DNA from: Acidimicrobiales bacterium
GTDB lineage: Bacteria > Actinomycetota > Acidimicrobiia > Acidimicrobiales > VFJN01
NCBI GenBank assembly: GCA_035316325.1
Contig: DATHJB010000051.1
Coordinates: forward strand, 1 to 52,577
Direction: 5' to 3'
DNA: 52,577 bases
Shown here: positions 7,590-18,201 of the stretch, piece after piece
Layout: each line of letters starts with the position of its first letter
Position numbering within the stretch: the stretch's first letter is position 1
Translations under genes and position numbers: made by a program
Notes under the pieces: model-generated
Told to the model about the DNA's origin: nothing
The model's database searches: none
The model's input: the letters and a program-made list of their open reading frames with translations, nothing else

Positions 7590-9200
7590 CTAGGCCTCGG
7601 CCGGCTGCAGGTCGAGCCCGCCGGCCTCGTACTCCAGCTCCAGCTCGTCGTCGGTGGCCGGGGCGAGGTTGTCGTCGTCGCCGGGACGACGGCGCAGCGC
7701 GAACAGCACCATCGCCGCGGCCCCCAGCGTCATGGCGATCGACAGCGTGTTGGTGACCCGGAAGGCGTCGACGAACGCCTCCTGGGCCTGGGCCAGCACC
7801 GGCGCACCTCCGCCGGGCAGGTCGCGGGCGACCGAGACCGCGCCGCCGATCGACTCCCGGGCGACCTCGCGGGCCTCCGGGCTCAGGTCGGCGCCCGACA
7901 GGTCGATCGACGAGCGGTAGGCCGAGCCGATGATGGTGCCGAGCACTGCGATGCCGAGGGCGGCGCCCAGCTCCCGGGTGGTGTCGTTGACGGCCGAGCC
8001 GACGCCGGCCTTGTCGAGCGGCACCGCCGCCATGATGCTGCCGGTGGCGGGGGCGAACACCGCGCCCATGCCGGCACCCTGCAGGGCGAAGGCGATGCCG
8101 AGCACGGCGTAGGGCGAGCCGACGTCGAGCTGGGCGAGGATGGCGAACGCCACCGCGACCATCACGAACCCGAAAGCCATCGTGCGGGCGAGGCCGAAGC
8201 GCTCGCTCAGCGCCGCGCTGCGGGGCGCCGTCAGGATGAGGGCGCCGGCCCAGGGCAGCGTGGCGAAGCCGGTGGCCAGCGTCGAGTAGCCGAGCACGTA
8301 CTGCATGTAGAGCGTGCTCAGGAAGAACACGCCGAAGGCGCAGAAGAACCCGAGCATGATGACGCCGCTGCCCACGCTGAAGCGGCGGTCGGCGAACAGC
8401 GACATCGGCAGCATCGGGTGCTCGGCCCGGCGCTCCCACAGCACGAAGCCGACGAGCAGCACGACCGCGGCGACGAACGCGCCCAGCACCCGGGGGGAGG
8501 TCCAGCCGTACTCGGCGCTCTCGATGATCCCGTAGAGCAGGCTGACCATGCCGCCCACGGACAGGACGGCGCCGCCCAGGTCGAGCGGCGTGGACTGGCT
8601 GTCGCGCGAGCGGGGCGAGAGGGCGGCGATGGCGACGGCGGCCAGCAGCACGATCGGCAGGTTCACGAGCACCGTGGAGCCCCACCAGAACTGCTCCAGC
8701 AACGCACCCGACATGATGGGCCCGATCGCAGCACCGCCGCCGGCGAACCCGCTCCACATGGCGATCGCCTTGGTGCGCTCCTGCGGCGGGAAGATGGCGG
8801 TGAGCATCGACAGCGTGGCCGGCATGACCAGCGCCGAGCCGGCGCCCATGATCCCCCGGCCCACGATGACCTGGCCCGGAGCGTCGGCGACGCCCGCGAC
8901 GGCCAGGCCGACGGCGAACACCCCCAGACCGGCGAGCAGGGCGCCCTTGCGGCCGTAGCGGTCGCCGATGGCGCCGGCCGGCAGCAACAGGCCGGCGAAC
9001 ACGATGGCGTAGGCGTCGATCATCCAGTGGAGTTGGGTGGATGTGGCGTTCAACGCCTGTTGCATGGAGGGCGTGGCCACGTTGAGCGACGACACCGCCA
9101 TCACGACGAGGACGAGCGACAGGCACATGACGCCGAGCAGCGCCCAGCGCCGGCGGTAGATGGCAGGGTCTTCCCAGAGGGCGGACGACGTAGCGGACAT
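7590..9200 (-). CDS. MFS transporter, DHA2 family (14-TM drug/proton antiporter)
   Basis: The 536 residues carry about 14 hydrophobic segments. Motif A GDRYGRKGALLAGL follows the second segment, motif C-like GRGIMGAGSALVMPA is present, and QLHWMIDAYAIVFAGLLLPAG is the classic DHA2 signature region. The C-terminus is an acidic cytoplasmic tail. DHA2 members (QacA/EmrB type) export drugs, dyes or antibiotics with proton antiport. It is the first gene of the operon with TetR and the mycothiol-type enzyme, and is read divergently from the LtrA-family gene. The 5' leader is very short: the 17-base palindrome ends only 17 bases before the ATG. Confidence 0.93.
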   Translation of the reverse strand: MSATSSALWEDPAIYRRRWALLGVMCLSLVLVVMAVSSLNVATPSMQQALNATSTQLHWMIDAYAIVFAGLLLPAGAIGDRYGRKGALLAGLGVFAVGLAVAGVADAPGQVIVGRGIMGAGSALVMPATLSMLTAIFPPQERTKAIAMWSGFAGGGAAIGPIMSGALLEQFWWGSTVLVNLPIVLLAAVAIAALSPRSRDSQSTPLDLGGAVLSVGGMVSLLYGIIESAEYGWTSPRVLGAFVAAVVLLVGFVLWERRAEHPMLPMSLFADRRFSVGSGVIMLGFFCAFGVFFLSTLYMQYVLGYSTLATGFATLPWAGALILTAPRSAALSERFGLARTMAFGFVMVAVAFAILAQLDVGSPYAVLGIAFALQGAGMGAVFAPATGSIMAAVPLDKAGVGSAVNDTTRELGAALGIAVLGTIIGSAYRSSIDLSGADLSPEAREVARESIGGAVSVARDLPGGGAPVLAQAQEAFVDAFRVTNTLSIAMTLGAAAMVLFALRRRPGDDDNLAPATDDELELEYEAGGLDLQPAEA

Positions 9201-9216
9201 AGATGTGAAACGTAGT

Positions 9217-9233
9217 CGTAGCGCAGCGCTACG
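9217..9233. promoter_or_regulatory. Candidate TetR operator (17-base palindrome)
   Basis: CGTAGCGCAGCGCTACG is a perfect palindrome around a central A. It is flanked by further CGTAG half-sites on both sides (from 9211 and at 9238). It lies between the divergent MFS and LtrA-family genes, close to the MFS start. Assignment to the adjacent TetR protein is inference. Confidence 0.6.
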
Positions 9234-9280
9234 GCAACGTAGCGTATGTCACACCTCGGACCCGTCGTATCCTCCCGAGC

Positions 9281-10510
9281 GTGTCCATGCGGTCCATGCG
9301 ATCGACGCCGGCGAGGTTGCGGGGGCGGGCTCTCGTCCGTGATCCCGACGAGGGCCACCGCACCTCCACGCCGCTGGAGCTCCTCTACGACCTGACCGCC
9401 GTGGTCGGCGTCGCGCGGGCGGCGTCGTCGCTGCACCACGAGCTGGCCGCCGACCACATCGGCCAGGCGCTCATCGGCTACTCCACCGTGTTCTTCGCCG
9501 TGTGGTGGGCCTGGATGAACTTCACCTGGTTCGCCTCGGCCCACGACTCCGACGACGTCCCCTACCGGCTCCTCACGCTGGTGCAGATGGCCGGCGTGCT
9601 GGTGCTGGCCGCCGGGGTCACCTCCGCCAGCGAGGACGGCGAGTTCCTGGCCGTCACCGTCGGCTACGCCATCATGCGGCTGGGCCTGGTCCCCGGCTGG
9701 CTGCGGGTCGCCCGGGACGAGCCGACGATGCGACTGCGGGCCCAGCGCTACGCCCTCGGCATCACCGTGCTGCAGGTGCTGTGGTTCCTGCGGCTCGCCC
9801 TGCCGGAGGACCTGCAGGTGCCGGGGTTCCTGGTGCTGGCCGGCTGCGAGCTGCTGGTACCCCTGTGGGCGGAGCGGGCCACCGGCCGTCCGGTGTTCCA
9901 CTCCGGCCACATCGAGGAGCGCTACGGGCTGTTCACGATCATCGTGCTGGGCGAGTCGATCCTCTCGGCGACGATGGGCATCCAGGCGGCGCTCGACGAG
10001 ACCGGGCTCACCAGCCAGCTGCTGACGATCGGTATCTCGGGCCTGGTGCTGGCGTTCGCGGCGTGGTGGATCTACTTCGACCACCCGGGCCACCTCTCCC
10101 CCACGCCCGACATGGCGTTCCGCTGGGGCTACGCCCACGTGGGGATCTTCGCCTCGCTGGCGGCCATGGGCGCGGGCCTCCACCTGGCCAGCGAGGCGTC
10201 GTCGGGCCACGCCGACGAGCGCGTGGCGGCCCTCGCAGTGGCGCTGCCGACCGCCGGCTACCTGCTCGGCCTCGCCCTGGTGATGACCAGCGCCGGCATC
10301 GCCGTGACCGACGAGCGGGTGTTCCCCAAGCTCGGCGGCGCCGCGGTGCTGGTGGCGATCGGGGCCACCGCTCCCCTGTCACCCGCCGTCGTGGCGTGCG
10401 CCGTGGTGATGGTCGTCCTCACAACGACGATGGTCCTGTCCGGTCCCCCACCGGCTCGGCCCTCAGGCCGTGGCGAGGAGGGGGGACTGGGCGAGGGTGT
10501 CGGGCGGTGA
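9281..10510 (+). CDS. Low temperature requirement protein A (LtrA) family membrane protein
   Basis: The 409 residues begin with an LtrA-family signature, RTSTPLELLYDLTAVVGVARAAS, and carry about ten hydrophobic segments. Other family-like stretches are WAWMNFTWFAS, GHIEERYGLFTIIVLGESIL and WWIYFDHPG. The family is named after a Listeria mutant defective in growth at low temperature; its biochemical activity is unknown. The GTG start at 9281 gives a basic N-terminus. The gene is divergent from the MFS operon, and its last 48 bases overlap the 3' end of the AraC gene on the other strand. No terminator is visible between them. Confidence 0.85.
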   Translation: MSMRSMRSTPARLRGRALVRDPDEGHRTSTPLELLYDLTAVVGVARAASSLHHELAADHIGQALIGYSTVFFAVWWAWMNFTWFASAHDSDDVPYRLLTLVQMAGVLVLAAGVTSASEDGEFLAVTVGYAIMRLGLVPGWLRVARDEPTMRLRAQRYALGITVLQVLWFLRLALPEDLQVPGFLVLAGCELLVPLWAERATGRPVFHSGHIEERYGLFTIIVLGESILSATMGIQAALDETGLTSQLLTIGISGLVLAFAAWWIYFDHPGHLSPTPDMAFRWGYAHVGIFASLAAMGAGLHLASEASSGHADERVAALAVALPTAGYLLGLALVMTSAGIAVTDERVFPKLGGAAVLVAIGATAPLSPAVVACAVVMVVLTTTMVLSGPPPARPSGRGEEGGLGEGVGR

Positions 10511-11458
10511 CCGGCGGGCGGCACCGGGCGAGATGCCGACCGTGCGCTTGAACGCCCGGCTGAACGCCGCTTCCGACTCGTAGCCCAGACGGGCGGCCAG
10601 GTCGGCGACGGGGACGTCGTCGTGCTGCAGCCAGTCGAGCGCCACCTGCATCCGCCAGCGGGTGACGTACTGCATCACCGGCTCACCCATCAGGTCGGTG
10701 AACCGGGCCGCGAACGCCGACCGCGACATGGCGGTCTCCCGCGCCAGCGACGCCACCGCCCAGGGCTTGGCCGGGTCGCGGTGCACGAGCGACATGGCCC
10801 GCCCGATGCGGGGATCCTGCAGTGCACCCAGCCAGCCGGTCTGCCCCACCGGGTCACCGGCGATCCACGAGCGGATGGCCTGGATGACCAGGATGTCCGA
10901 CAGCCGCGTGATCACGGCCTCGCCGCCCGGCCGCAGCCCCCGCCCCTCGGCGGCGATGAGCCGGAGCGTGCTGTGCATCCAGTCGGCCTCGGGTGAGGGC
11001 GACCCCGGCGCCCCCTCGACGACGATCGTGCGGGGCAGCAGCGCCACCAGGTTGCGGGCCGCCGGGTGTCCGAAGCGGACGGTGCCGCACACGATGCTCG
11101 TCGGCGCCCCACCGCCGCCGTGACGCAGGATCGCGTAGCGGTCGCTGGCGTAGTCGTAGTCCAGCCCGTCGACCCGGGGAGCCGGAGCCCCGGGCTCGCT
11201 GCGCAGCACGTGGCCCTGGCCGTGGGGCACCAGGGCGAAGTCGCCGGGCTGCAGCTGCCGGGGCTCGACGCCGTCGACCTCGAGCCAGCAGCGCCCGGTG
11301 TTCACGACGTGGAACCACATCGAGTCGGGCTCGGGCGGCAGGTCCAGCCCCCAGGGAGCGGTCAGCTCGGACCGGCAGTAGAAGGTGCCCGACATGCGCA
11401 GCACGTGGAGTGCCTCACCGAGCGGATCGGGTGTGGTCCAGGGATCGTCGCCTCGCAT
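10463..11458 (-). CDS. AraC family transcriptional regulator with N-terminal cupin domain
   Basis: With the ATG at 11458 the protein has 331 residues. The N-terminal cupin (GRCWLEVDG, LQPGDFALVPHGQGHVL) is followed by a helical linker and a C-terminal double helix-turn-helix (WAVASLARETAMSRSAFAARF and VADLAARLGYESEAAFSRAFKRTVGISPG). This is the cupin_6/AraC layout common in actinobacteria. In-frame sequence extends to 11587, but that segment is the divergent promoter region, so the shorter start is preferred. It is divergent from an NmrA-like/DUF1772 pair, its likely target. An 11-bp inverted repeat lies about 25 bases upstream of the ATG. Confidence 0.9.
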   Translation of the reverse strand: MRGDDPWTTPDPLGEALHVLRMSGTFYCRSELTAPWGLDLPPEPDSMWFHVVNTGRCWLEVDGVEPRQLQPGDFALVPHGQGHVLRSEPGAPAPRVDGLDYDYASDRYAILRHGGGGAPTSIVCGTVRFGHPAARNLVALLPRTIVVEGAPGSPSPEADWMHSTLRLIAAEGRGLRPGGEAVITRLSDILVIQAIRSWIAGDPVGQTGWLGALQDPRIGRAMSLVHRDPAKPWAVASLARETAMSRSAFAARFTDLMGEPVMQYVTRWRMQVALDWLQHDDVPVADLAARLGYESEAAFSRAFKRTVGISPGAARRSPPDTLAQSPLLATA

Positions 11459-11483
11459 GAGCCCCAGTGTGTCGCCCTCGACG

Positions 11484-11512
11484 CCGTTCGTCCACCACCG
11501 CTGGACGAACGG
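11484..11512. promoter_or_regulatory. Perfect inverted repeat in the AraC/NmrA divergent region
   Basis: CCGTTCGTCCA (11484-11494) and TGGACGAACGG (11502-11512) are perfect inverted copies separated by seven bases. The site lies in the 149-base divergent intergenic region between the AraC gene and the NmrA-like gene. It could be an operator for either promoter or an RNA hairpin in the AraC leader. Confidence 0.55.
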
Positions 11513-11607
11513 GCATGAATGAGCGACGTGTGAGCATTGTTCCACCGGCTCGGCTCCCTCAGAGTGGACGTCAGGTACACCGATCAAACCAAGGGAGAGG
11601 ATCCACC

Positions 11608-12456
11608 ATGACCGAGATCATGCGAGACGAGAGGCCGACACTGGTCCTCGGCGGCACGGGCAAGACGGGTCGGCGGGTCGCCGATCGGCTCGCCGCACGC
11701 GGTCTCCCCGTGCGGGTGGGCTCCCGTTCGGGACAGCCGCCCTTCGACTGGGCCGACCAGTCCACCTGGACGCCGGTGCTGCAGGGCGTGCGGGCGGCCT
11801 ACATCCCCTACCCCGACCTGGTCATCCCCGAGGCGACGAAGGCCACCCGGGCGTTCGCCGAGCTCGCGATCGACCAGGGCGTCACCCGGCTGGTGCTGCT
11901 GACCGGCCGAGGCGAGGACGAGGCCCAGCGGGCCGAGCGTGAGGTCCAGGACACCGGCGCCGACGTGACCGTCGTGCGCTGCTCCTGGTTCATGCAGAAC
12001 TTCAGCGAGGACTACCTGCTGGACCCGATCCGGGCCGGCGAGGTGGTGCTCCCGGCCGACGAGGGCCAGCTCGACCCGTTCGTCGACGCCGACGACATCG
12101 CCGACGTCGCGGTGGCGGCGCTCGCCGAGCCCGGCCACGCCGGCCAGGTCTACGAGCTGACCGGCCCACGGTTGCTGAGCTTCCCCGAGGCCGTCGTCGA
12201 GATCGCCAAGGCGAGCGGCCGGGACATCAACTACGTGCCGGTGTCGGTGGACGACTACGCCGCCGGCGCCGCCGAGCAGGGCGTCCCCGCCGAGCTCGTC
12301 AAGTTCCTGACCTACCTGTTCAGCGACGTCCTCGGCAACAACCCCCACGTGGCCGACGGCGTGCAGCGAAGCCTGGGCCGCCCGCCGAGGGACTTCACGG
12401 ACTACGCCACCCGTACCGCCGCCACCGGCACCTGGACCCAGGGAGTGGACCGATGA
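11608..12456 (+). CDS. NAD(P)H-binding NmrA-like protein (atypical short-chain dehydrogenase)
   Basis: The 282 residues form an NmrA/SDR-a5-like Rossmann protein. The N-terminal glycine motif is VLGGTGKTGRRVA, close to the GxxGxxG of this class. RLVLLTGRGED and VVRCSWFMQNFSEDYL correspond to the usual central strands, and there is no YxxxK catalytic pair. Such proteins bind NAD(P)H and act as redox sensors, isoflavone-reductase-like or ergot-type oxidoreductases. AAGGGAGAGG lies seven bases before ATG 11608. It is followed with a 4-base ATGA overlap by a DUF1772 protein, a pairing that suggests joint action. It is probably controlled by the divergent AraC protein. Confidence 0.88.
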   Translation: MTEIMRDERPTLVLGGTGKTGRRVADRLAARGLPVRVGSRSGQPPFDWADQSTWTPVLQGVRAAYIPYPDLVIPEATKATRAFAELAIDQGVTRLVLLTGRGEDEAQRAEREVQDTGADVTVVRCSWFMQNFSEDYLLDPIRAGEVVLPADEGQLDPFVDADDIADVAVAALAEPGHAGQVYELTGPRLLSFPEAVVEIAKASGRDINYVPVSVDDYAAGAAEQGVPAELVKFLTYLFSDVLGNNPHVADGVQRSLGRPPRDFTDYATRTAATGTWTQGVDR

Positions 12457-13076
12457 CCGACCACGACGTCCGCTACCCGGTGGCCGAGCCGGTCCGGCCG
12501 GCCCCCCACAGCTTCGACGGTGACAGCTGGACCGGTTGGGTGCTCGGCGCCGCGCTGGTGTCGATGGCCCTCGTCGCCGGACTGAACTTCACCTTCTCGG
12601 TTGCCGTCATGCCCAACCTCGCCGGCGCCGACGACCACACCTTCGTGGCGACCATGCAGCGGTTCAACACGAACCCGGCGTTCCCGCTCACCTTCACCGC
12701 GGCGCTGGTGCTGATCCCGCTGGCCGCGGTGCTGCAGCGACGCCACAGCCCTGCCCTCGCCACGCGCTGGACCGTCGTGGGTCTCGGGCTCTACGCCGTC
12801 GTCCTCGCCGTGACCTCCGCTCTCCACCTCCCGCTCAACGCGGAGATCGACGAGGCCGGGGACCCCGACCGCATCGCCGACCTCGCCCACGTCCGCGACC
12901 AGTTCGAAGGACCGTGGGTGGCCGGCAACCACGTGCGCACCCTGCTCTGCACCGCGGCGGTCGCCGCCCTCGCCCGTGCCCTCCTCCTGCACGGACGCGG
13001 CAAAGCCGGCGCGGCGGCACGAGCGAGCACCGGGGGCCAGCACCAGCAGTGGCCGACACCGCCCTCCGGCCCTTGA
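12453..13076 (+). CDS. DUF1772 (anthrone oxygenase-like) membrane protein
   Basis: This 207-residue protein has four hydrophobic segments (WVLGAALVSMALVAGLNFTF, FTAALVLIPLAAVL, VVGLGLYAVVLAVTSALH, TLLCTAAVAALARALLL). HLPLNAEID near the third segment corresponds to the conserved NVPLN region of DUF1772, a family that includes fungal anthrone oxygenases. It overlaps the NmrA-like gene by ATGA, implying coupled translation. A strong hairpin follows within ten bases of the stop. Oxygenation of an aromatic substrate is possible by family analogy, but the substrate is not evident. The C-terminal 25 residues are polar and poorly conserved looking. Confidence 0.75.
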   Translation: MTDHDVRYPVAEPVRPAPHSFDGDSWTGWVLGAALVSMALVAGLNFTFSVAVMPNLAGADDHTFVATMQRFNTNPAFPLTFTAALVLIPLAAVLQRRHSPALATRWTVVGLGLYAVVLAVTSALHLPLNAEIDEAGDPDRIADLAHVRDQFEGPWVAGNHVRTLLCTAAVAALARALLLHGRGKAGAAARASTGGQHQQWPTPPSGP

Positions 13077-13082
13077 CACGGC

Positions 13083-13129
13083 AGGGTCCGCGATCGGGTC
13101 GGGGAGCCTCGACCCCGATCGCGGACCCT
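13083..13129. terminator. Strong terminator hairpin after the NmrA/DUF1772 operon
   Basis: AGGGTCCGCGATCGGG (13083-13098) and its exact reverse complement (13114-13129) form a 16-bp perfect stem with a 15-base loop that can pair further. It lies seven bases after the DUF1772 stop. No U-tract follows, as is common in high-GC actinobacteria. Confidence 0.8.
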
Positions 13130-13173
13130 CCGGTCACCGGCCGTCCCGGGGGGCGCCGCTAGGGTCACGCGCC

Positions 13174-14478
13174 GTGGCCGTCCCGGATCGAGTGAACCGA
13201 GCCATGGCGGGCGAGTTCCTGGTGCGGCTCGGTGGGGACATGGCCCTGGCGGGCGAGTCGGTCGACCGGATCCGGGCCCGCCTCCTGGCCGTCGGGCGGG
13301 CCTTCGGGCTCGGCGACCTCGAGGTAGCGGTGTTCCCCACGATGCTGCTCATCGAGACCGGCCAGGGCGAGACCGCCCAGGTGCACCTGAGCTCGCAGAC
13401 CGGGCGGTCGCTGCGCCTCGACCAGGTGGCCGAGCTCTACGAGGTGCTCAAGGACGCCGAGGCGGACCGCCTGACGCCGGCCGACGGCATCGAGCGGCTC
13501 GACGCCATCCAGGCGATGCGGGCCCGGCTGCCGTGGTCCGTGCGGGTGCTGGGTCACGGTGTGCTGAGCGCGGGGCTGGCGCTGCTGTTCCAGCCGACCG
13601 TGGAGGGCCTGGTGGCCGCCGCACTGTTGGGACTCGTGGTCGGCCTGCTGAAGCTGCCGCACCGGCCCACCCTCGAGCTGGTGTTCCCGGTGGTGTCGTC
13701 GTTCACGGTGGCGGCGATCGTGCTAGCCCTGTTCGACCGGATCGACGACCCGCTCGGCACCCTCATCCCGCCGCTCATCACCCTGCTGCCGGGCGCGGCG
13801 CTCACCACCGGCGTGGTGGAGCTGGCCGCCGGCCAGATGATCAGCGGCGCCGGCCGGCTCGTGTACGGCGGCATGCAGCTCCTGCTGCTCGCCTTCGGCA
13901 TCCTGGCCGCCGCGGCCCTGCTGAACACCGAGACGAACGAGCTCGTGTACACGGCCGAGTCGGGCTTCGGCTGGTGGGGTCGGTGGCTGGGCGTGCTGGT
14001 GCTGGCGGCCGGCTACTTCCTGCACTACTCGGCACCGGCGCGGGCGCTGCCGTTCATCACCGGGGTGCTGCTGCTGGCCTATCTGGGTCAGACGGTCGGG
14101 GCCACGGTGTTCGACGCCCAGATCAGCGGGTTCTTCGGGGCTCTGGCCATGACGCCGGTGGTGCTGTGGCTCGACGCGACCAACCACGGGCCGCCGTCGC
14201 TGGTGACGTTCCTGCCCAGCTTCTGGCTACTGGTGCCCGGCGCCGGCGGGCTGCTGGGCCTCACCGAGATCGTCGGGTCCGACCAACAGGTGGGCCTGCA
14301 GACGTTCGTGTCGGCGGTGATCACCATCATGTCGATCGCCCTCGGCGTGCTCATCGGCACCGCCGCGTACCGCACGGTGGCCACCAGCGTGCAGGTGGTG
14401 TCGTCGACGGTGCCGGTCCCCCGCTGGCTCGACGTCCCGGTCCCCCGCGGCGACGTCCCCCGCCGGCGTCAGCCCTAG
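13174..14478 (+). CDS. Threonine/serine exporter family protein (ThrE-like)
   Basis: With GTG 13174 the protein has 434 residues. An N-terminal cytoplasmic domain (DMALAGESVDRIRARLLAVG, then VAVFPTMLLIETG and the QVHLSSQ stretch) corresponds to the DUF1212/ThrE hydrolase-like domain. It is followed by about ten membrane segments that make up the ThrE and ThrE_2 halves in one chain. The Corynebacterium homologue exports threonine and serine by proton antiport. In-frame sequence upstream to 12976 crosses the terminator hairpin and is not coding. The stop shares the four bases CTAG with the stop of the convergent gene. Export substrate specificity cannot be confirmed. Confidence 0.85.
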   Translation: MAVPDRVNRAMAGEFLVRLGGDMALAGESVDRIRARLLAVGRAFGLGDLEVAVFPTMLLIETGQGETAQVHLSSQTGRSLRLDQVAELYEVLKDAEADRLTPADGIERLDAIQAMRARLPWSVRVLGHGVLSAGLALLFQPTVEGLVAAALLGLVVGLLKLPHRPTLELVFPVVSSFTVAAIVLALFDRIDDPLGTLIPPLITLLPGAALTTGVVELAAGQMISGAGRLVYGGMQLLLLAFGILAAAALLNTETNELVYTAESGFGWWGRWLGVLVLAAGYFLHYSAPARALPFITGVLLLAYLGQTVGATVFDAQISGFFGALAMTPVVLWLDATNHGPPSLVTFLPSFWLLVPGAGGLLGLTEIVGSDQQVGLQTFVSAVITIMSIALGVLIGTAAYRTVATSVQVVSSTVPVPRWLDVPVPRGDVPRRRQP

Positions 14479-15578
14479 CCCTCGGCGACGATCCGGATCT
14501 CCCGGCCGGGGTGGTCCGGGGCGGTGAAGGCGAGCAGCTCGTCGCCCTCCTCGTGGAGGGCCTCGTGGTCATCCGGGCTGAGCGGGGCGAAGGAGGTGAC
14601 GGTGAGGGTCGCCGTGTCGTCGTGCCGGGTGACCCTCCAGTCGGCGGACCACGTGCCGTCGACCAGGACCGTGCCCTGGCTCCCGCCGAGGCCGGGCGGG
14701 AGCGGCACCCGGCGACCGTCGGGGATCACCCGCGAGCGGTCGGCGTGCGACAGCAGCAGGTTGTCGTACTCGGGCAGGAAGCGGACCGGCGCGGGTGTGT
14801 CGGCGTCGGGGCGTGGGGCGTCGGGCAGGTCGAACAGCTCACGGCCGTGCTCGTCCCGCAGCTCGACGAGTCCGGGCCGCAGGCGGTCGACGACCTCGCG
14901 CAGCCGGGTGAGGCCCGACCACTGCTGCACGTCCTTCACGGTCGCCGGACCGAAGGCCCCCAGGTAGCGCAGCACGAGCTCGTCGGGCGACGGGTCGGCG
15001 TCGAGCGGGCGGCCGAGCCACCGGCGGGCCGAAGCCCACGTGGCCGGGCCGTTGGTGCCCCAGATGCCGCGCGGCGGCGCCTGCACGAGCGGCTCCAGGT
15101 AGGTGACCGCGAAGGCCAACGAGTCGGCGTCACGTTCGGGCCAGAGCGGGGCGAGGTGCCGGGTCAGTTCGGCACGGGTGTGGGGCCGCTCCGCCAGCAG
15201 CGCCCGGGCGGCGGCGCACACCTCGTCGAGGTCGACGCCGGCCAGGCTCTTCGCGAACTGCTGGCCTCTGAACGCCCGGGCCAGCACCGGCTGGATGAGC
15301 GGGCGGAACGCCAGGAAGTCGTCGGCCGTGGCGAGGTGGACGGTGGACCGCATCAGCGTGCCCCGCACGGCCCGTCGCTCGGTGATGAGCGTGGCCAGCT
15401 CGTCGGGGCGGAAGCCGACGAGCCGGGTCCACAGGCCGACGTAGGGCGACAGCGGCGCCTGCGCCTGCATGCCGCCGAGGTGGGCGATCGTCGCCTCGGC
15501 TGTCCGTCGCTCCCGGCGCAGCAGGAGCTGCCGGGACAGCGTGGCGCGGTTGAGGGCGCGGAGGGACAGCGGCGACAT
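14475..15578 (-). CDS. Winged-helix DNA glycosylase of the AlkZ/YcaQ (HTH_42) family
   Basis: The 367 residues belong to the winged-helix HTH_42 family. Near the N-terminus is GGMQAQAPLSPYVGLW; the pair Gln38-x-Gln40 matches the QxQ catalytic motif of AlkZ-like glycosylases rather than the QxD of E. coli YcaQ. Further family stretches are LMRSTVHLATADDF, LGRPLDADPSPDELVLRYLGAFGPAT and FLPEYDNLLLSHADRSRV. AlkZ removes interstrand crosslinks or bulky adducts produced by certain natural products; this homologue may have a narrower or different substrate. Start ATG 15578 is used; upstream in-frame sequence is divergent promoter. It overlaps the ThrE-like gene tail-to-tail by four bases. Confidence 0.85.
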   Translation of the reverse strand: MSPLSLRALNRATLSRQLLLRRERRTAEATIAHLGGMQAQAPLSPYVGLWTRLVGFRPDELATLITERRAVRGTLMRSTVHLATADDFLAFRPLIQPVLARAFRGQQFAKSLAGVDLDEVCAAARALLAERPHTRAELTRHLAPLWPERDADSLAFAVTYLEPLVQAPPRGIWGTNGPATWASARRWLGRPLDADPSPDELVLRYLGAFGPATVKDVQQWSGLTRLREVVDRLRPGLVELRDEHGRELFDLPDAPRPDADTPAPVRFLPEYDNLLLSHADRSRVIPDGRRVPLPPGLGGSQGTVLVDGTWSADWRVTRHDDTATLTVTSFAPLSPDDHEALHEEGDELLAFTAPDHPGREIRIVAEG

Positions 15579-15718
15579 GGGCCGCCAAGTATGGGTCACT
15601 CCCCCACCGCCGTAGCGGCGGCGCCACGATGTGCGTGGAACTGACTGGGAAGCCCATCCAACCACCCCGCCGCCGCCCCGAGCGGCCTCGGCTGCGCCGA
15701 CACGATTAACTGGTACCC

Positions 15719-18000
<2,282 letters not shown>

Positions 18001-18003
<3 letters not shown>

Positions 18004-18165
18004 GGCGTGTCCTGTGAGTCCGGTGTGCGGATCTCCGAGTCAGGGGCGTCGCTCGGCGTGCCATCCCGACGCAGGAACCCACCAGGGTTTCAATGTCGGC
18101 ATGGTGCGGCGAGCGACGTCATCTGGCCGGAGAGGCGTGCGCCATGACTTGCAGGACACGCCCTA
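18001..18165. mobile_element. MITE-like element with about 20-bp terminal inverted repeats and TA duplication
   Basis: TAGGGCGTGTCCTGTGAGTC (18001-18020) and the reverse complement of 18146-18165 match at 18 of 20 positions. Each end carries a TA that fits a 2-bp target duplication. The 165-base element has no credible ORF. The ends and TA target resemble IS5/IS427-type elements of actinobacteria, recalled from general knowledge and not checked. It interrupts the junction of the aldolase-like and SnoaL-like genes. No autonomous transposase is in this window. Confidence 0.8.
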
Positions 18166-18201
18166 CGCGTGGCTCCCCCGGGACCGGGTAGTGCGGTGGA
18201 C

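Noticed and set aside
6642-9215. Very long plus-strand open frame (857 codons) opposite the MFS, TetR and mycothiol-type genes
   Set aside because: High-GC sequence gives long antisense frames. The translation is low-complexity Arg/His/Gly/Gln-rich with no domain, and the opposite strand has three well-recognised proteins.
11459-11587. Longer start for the AraC protein
   Set aside because: The extra 43 residues contain no conserved features, include the inverted repeat and lie in the divergent promoter region.
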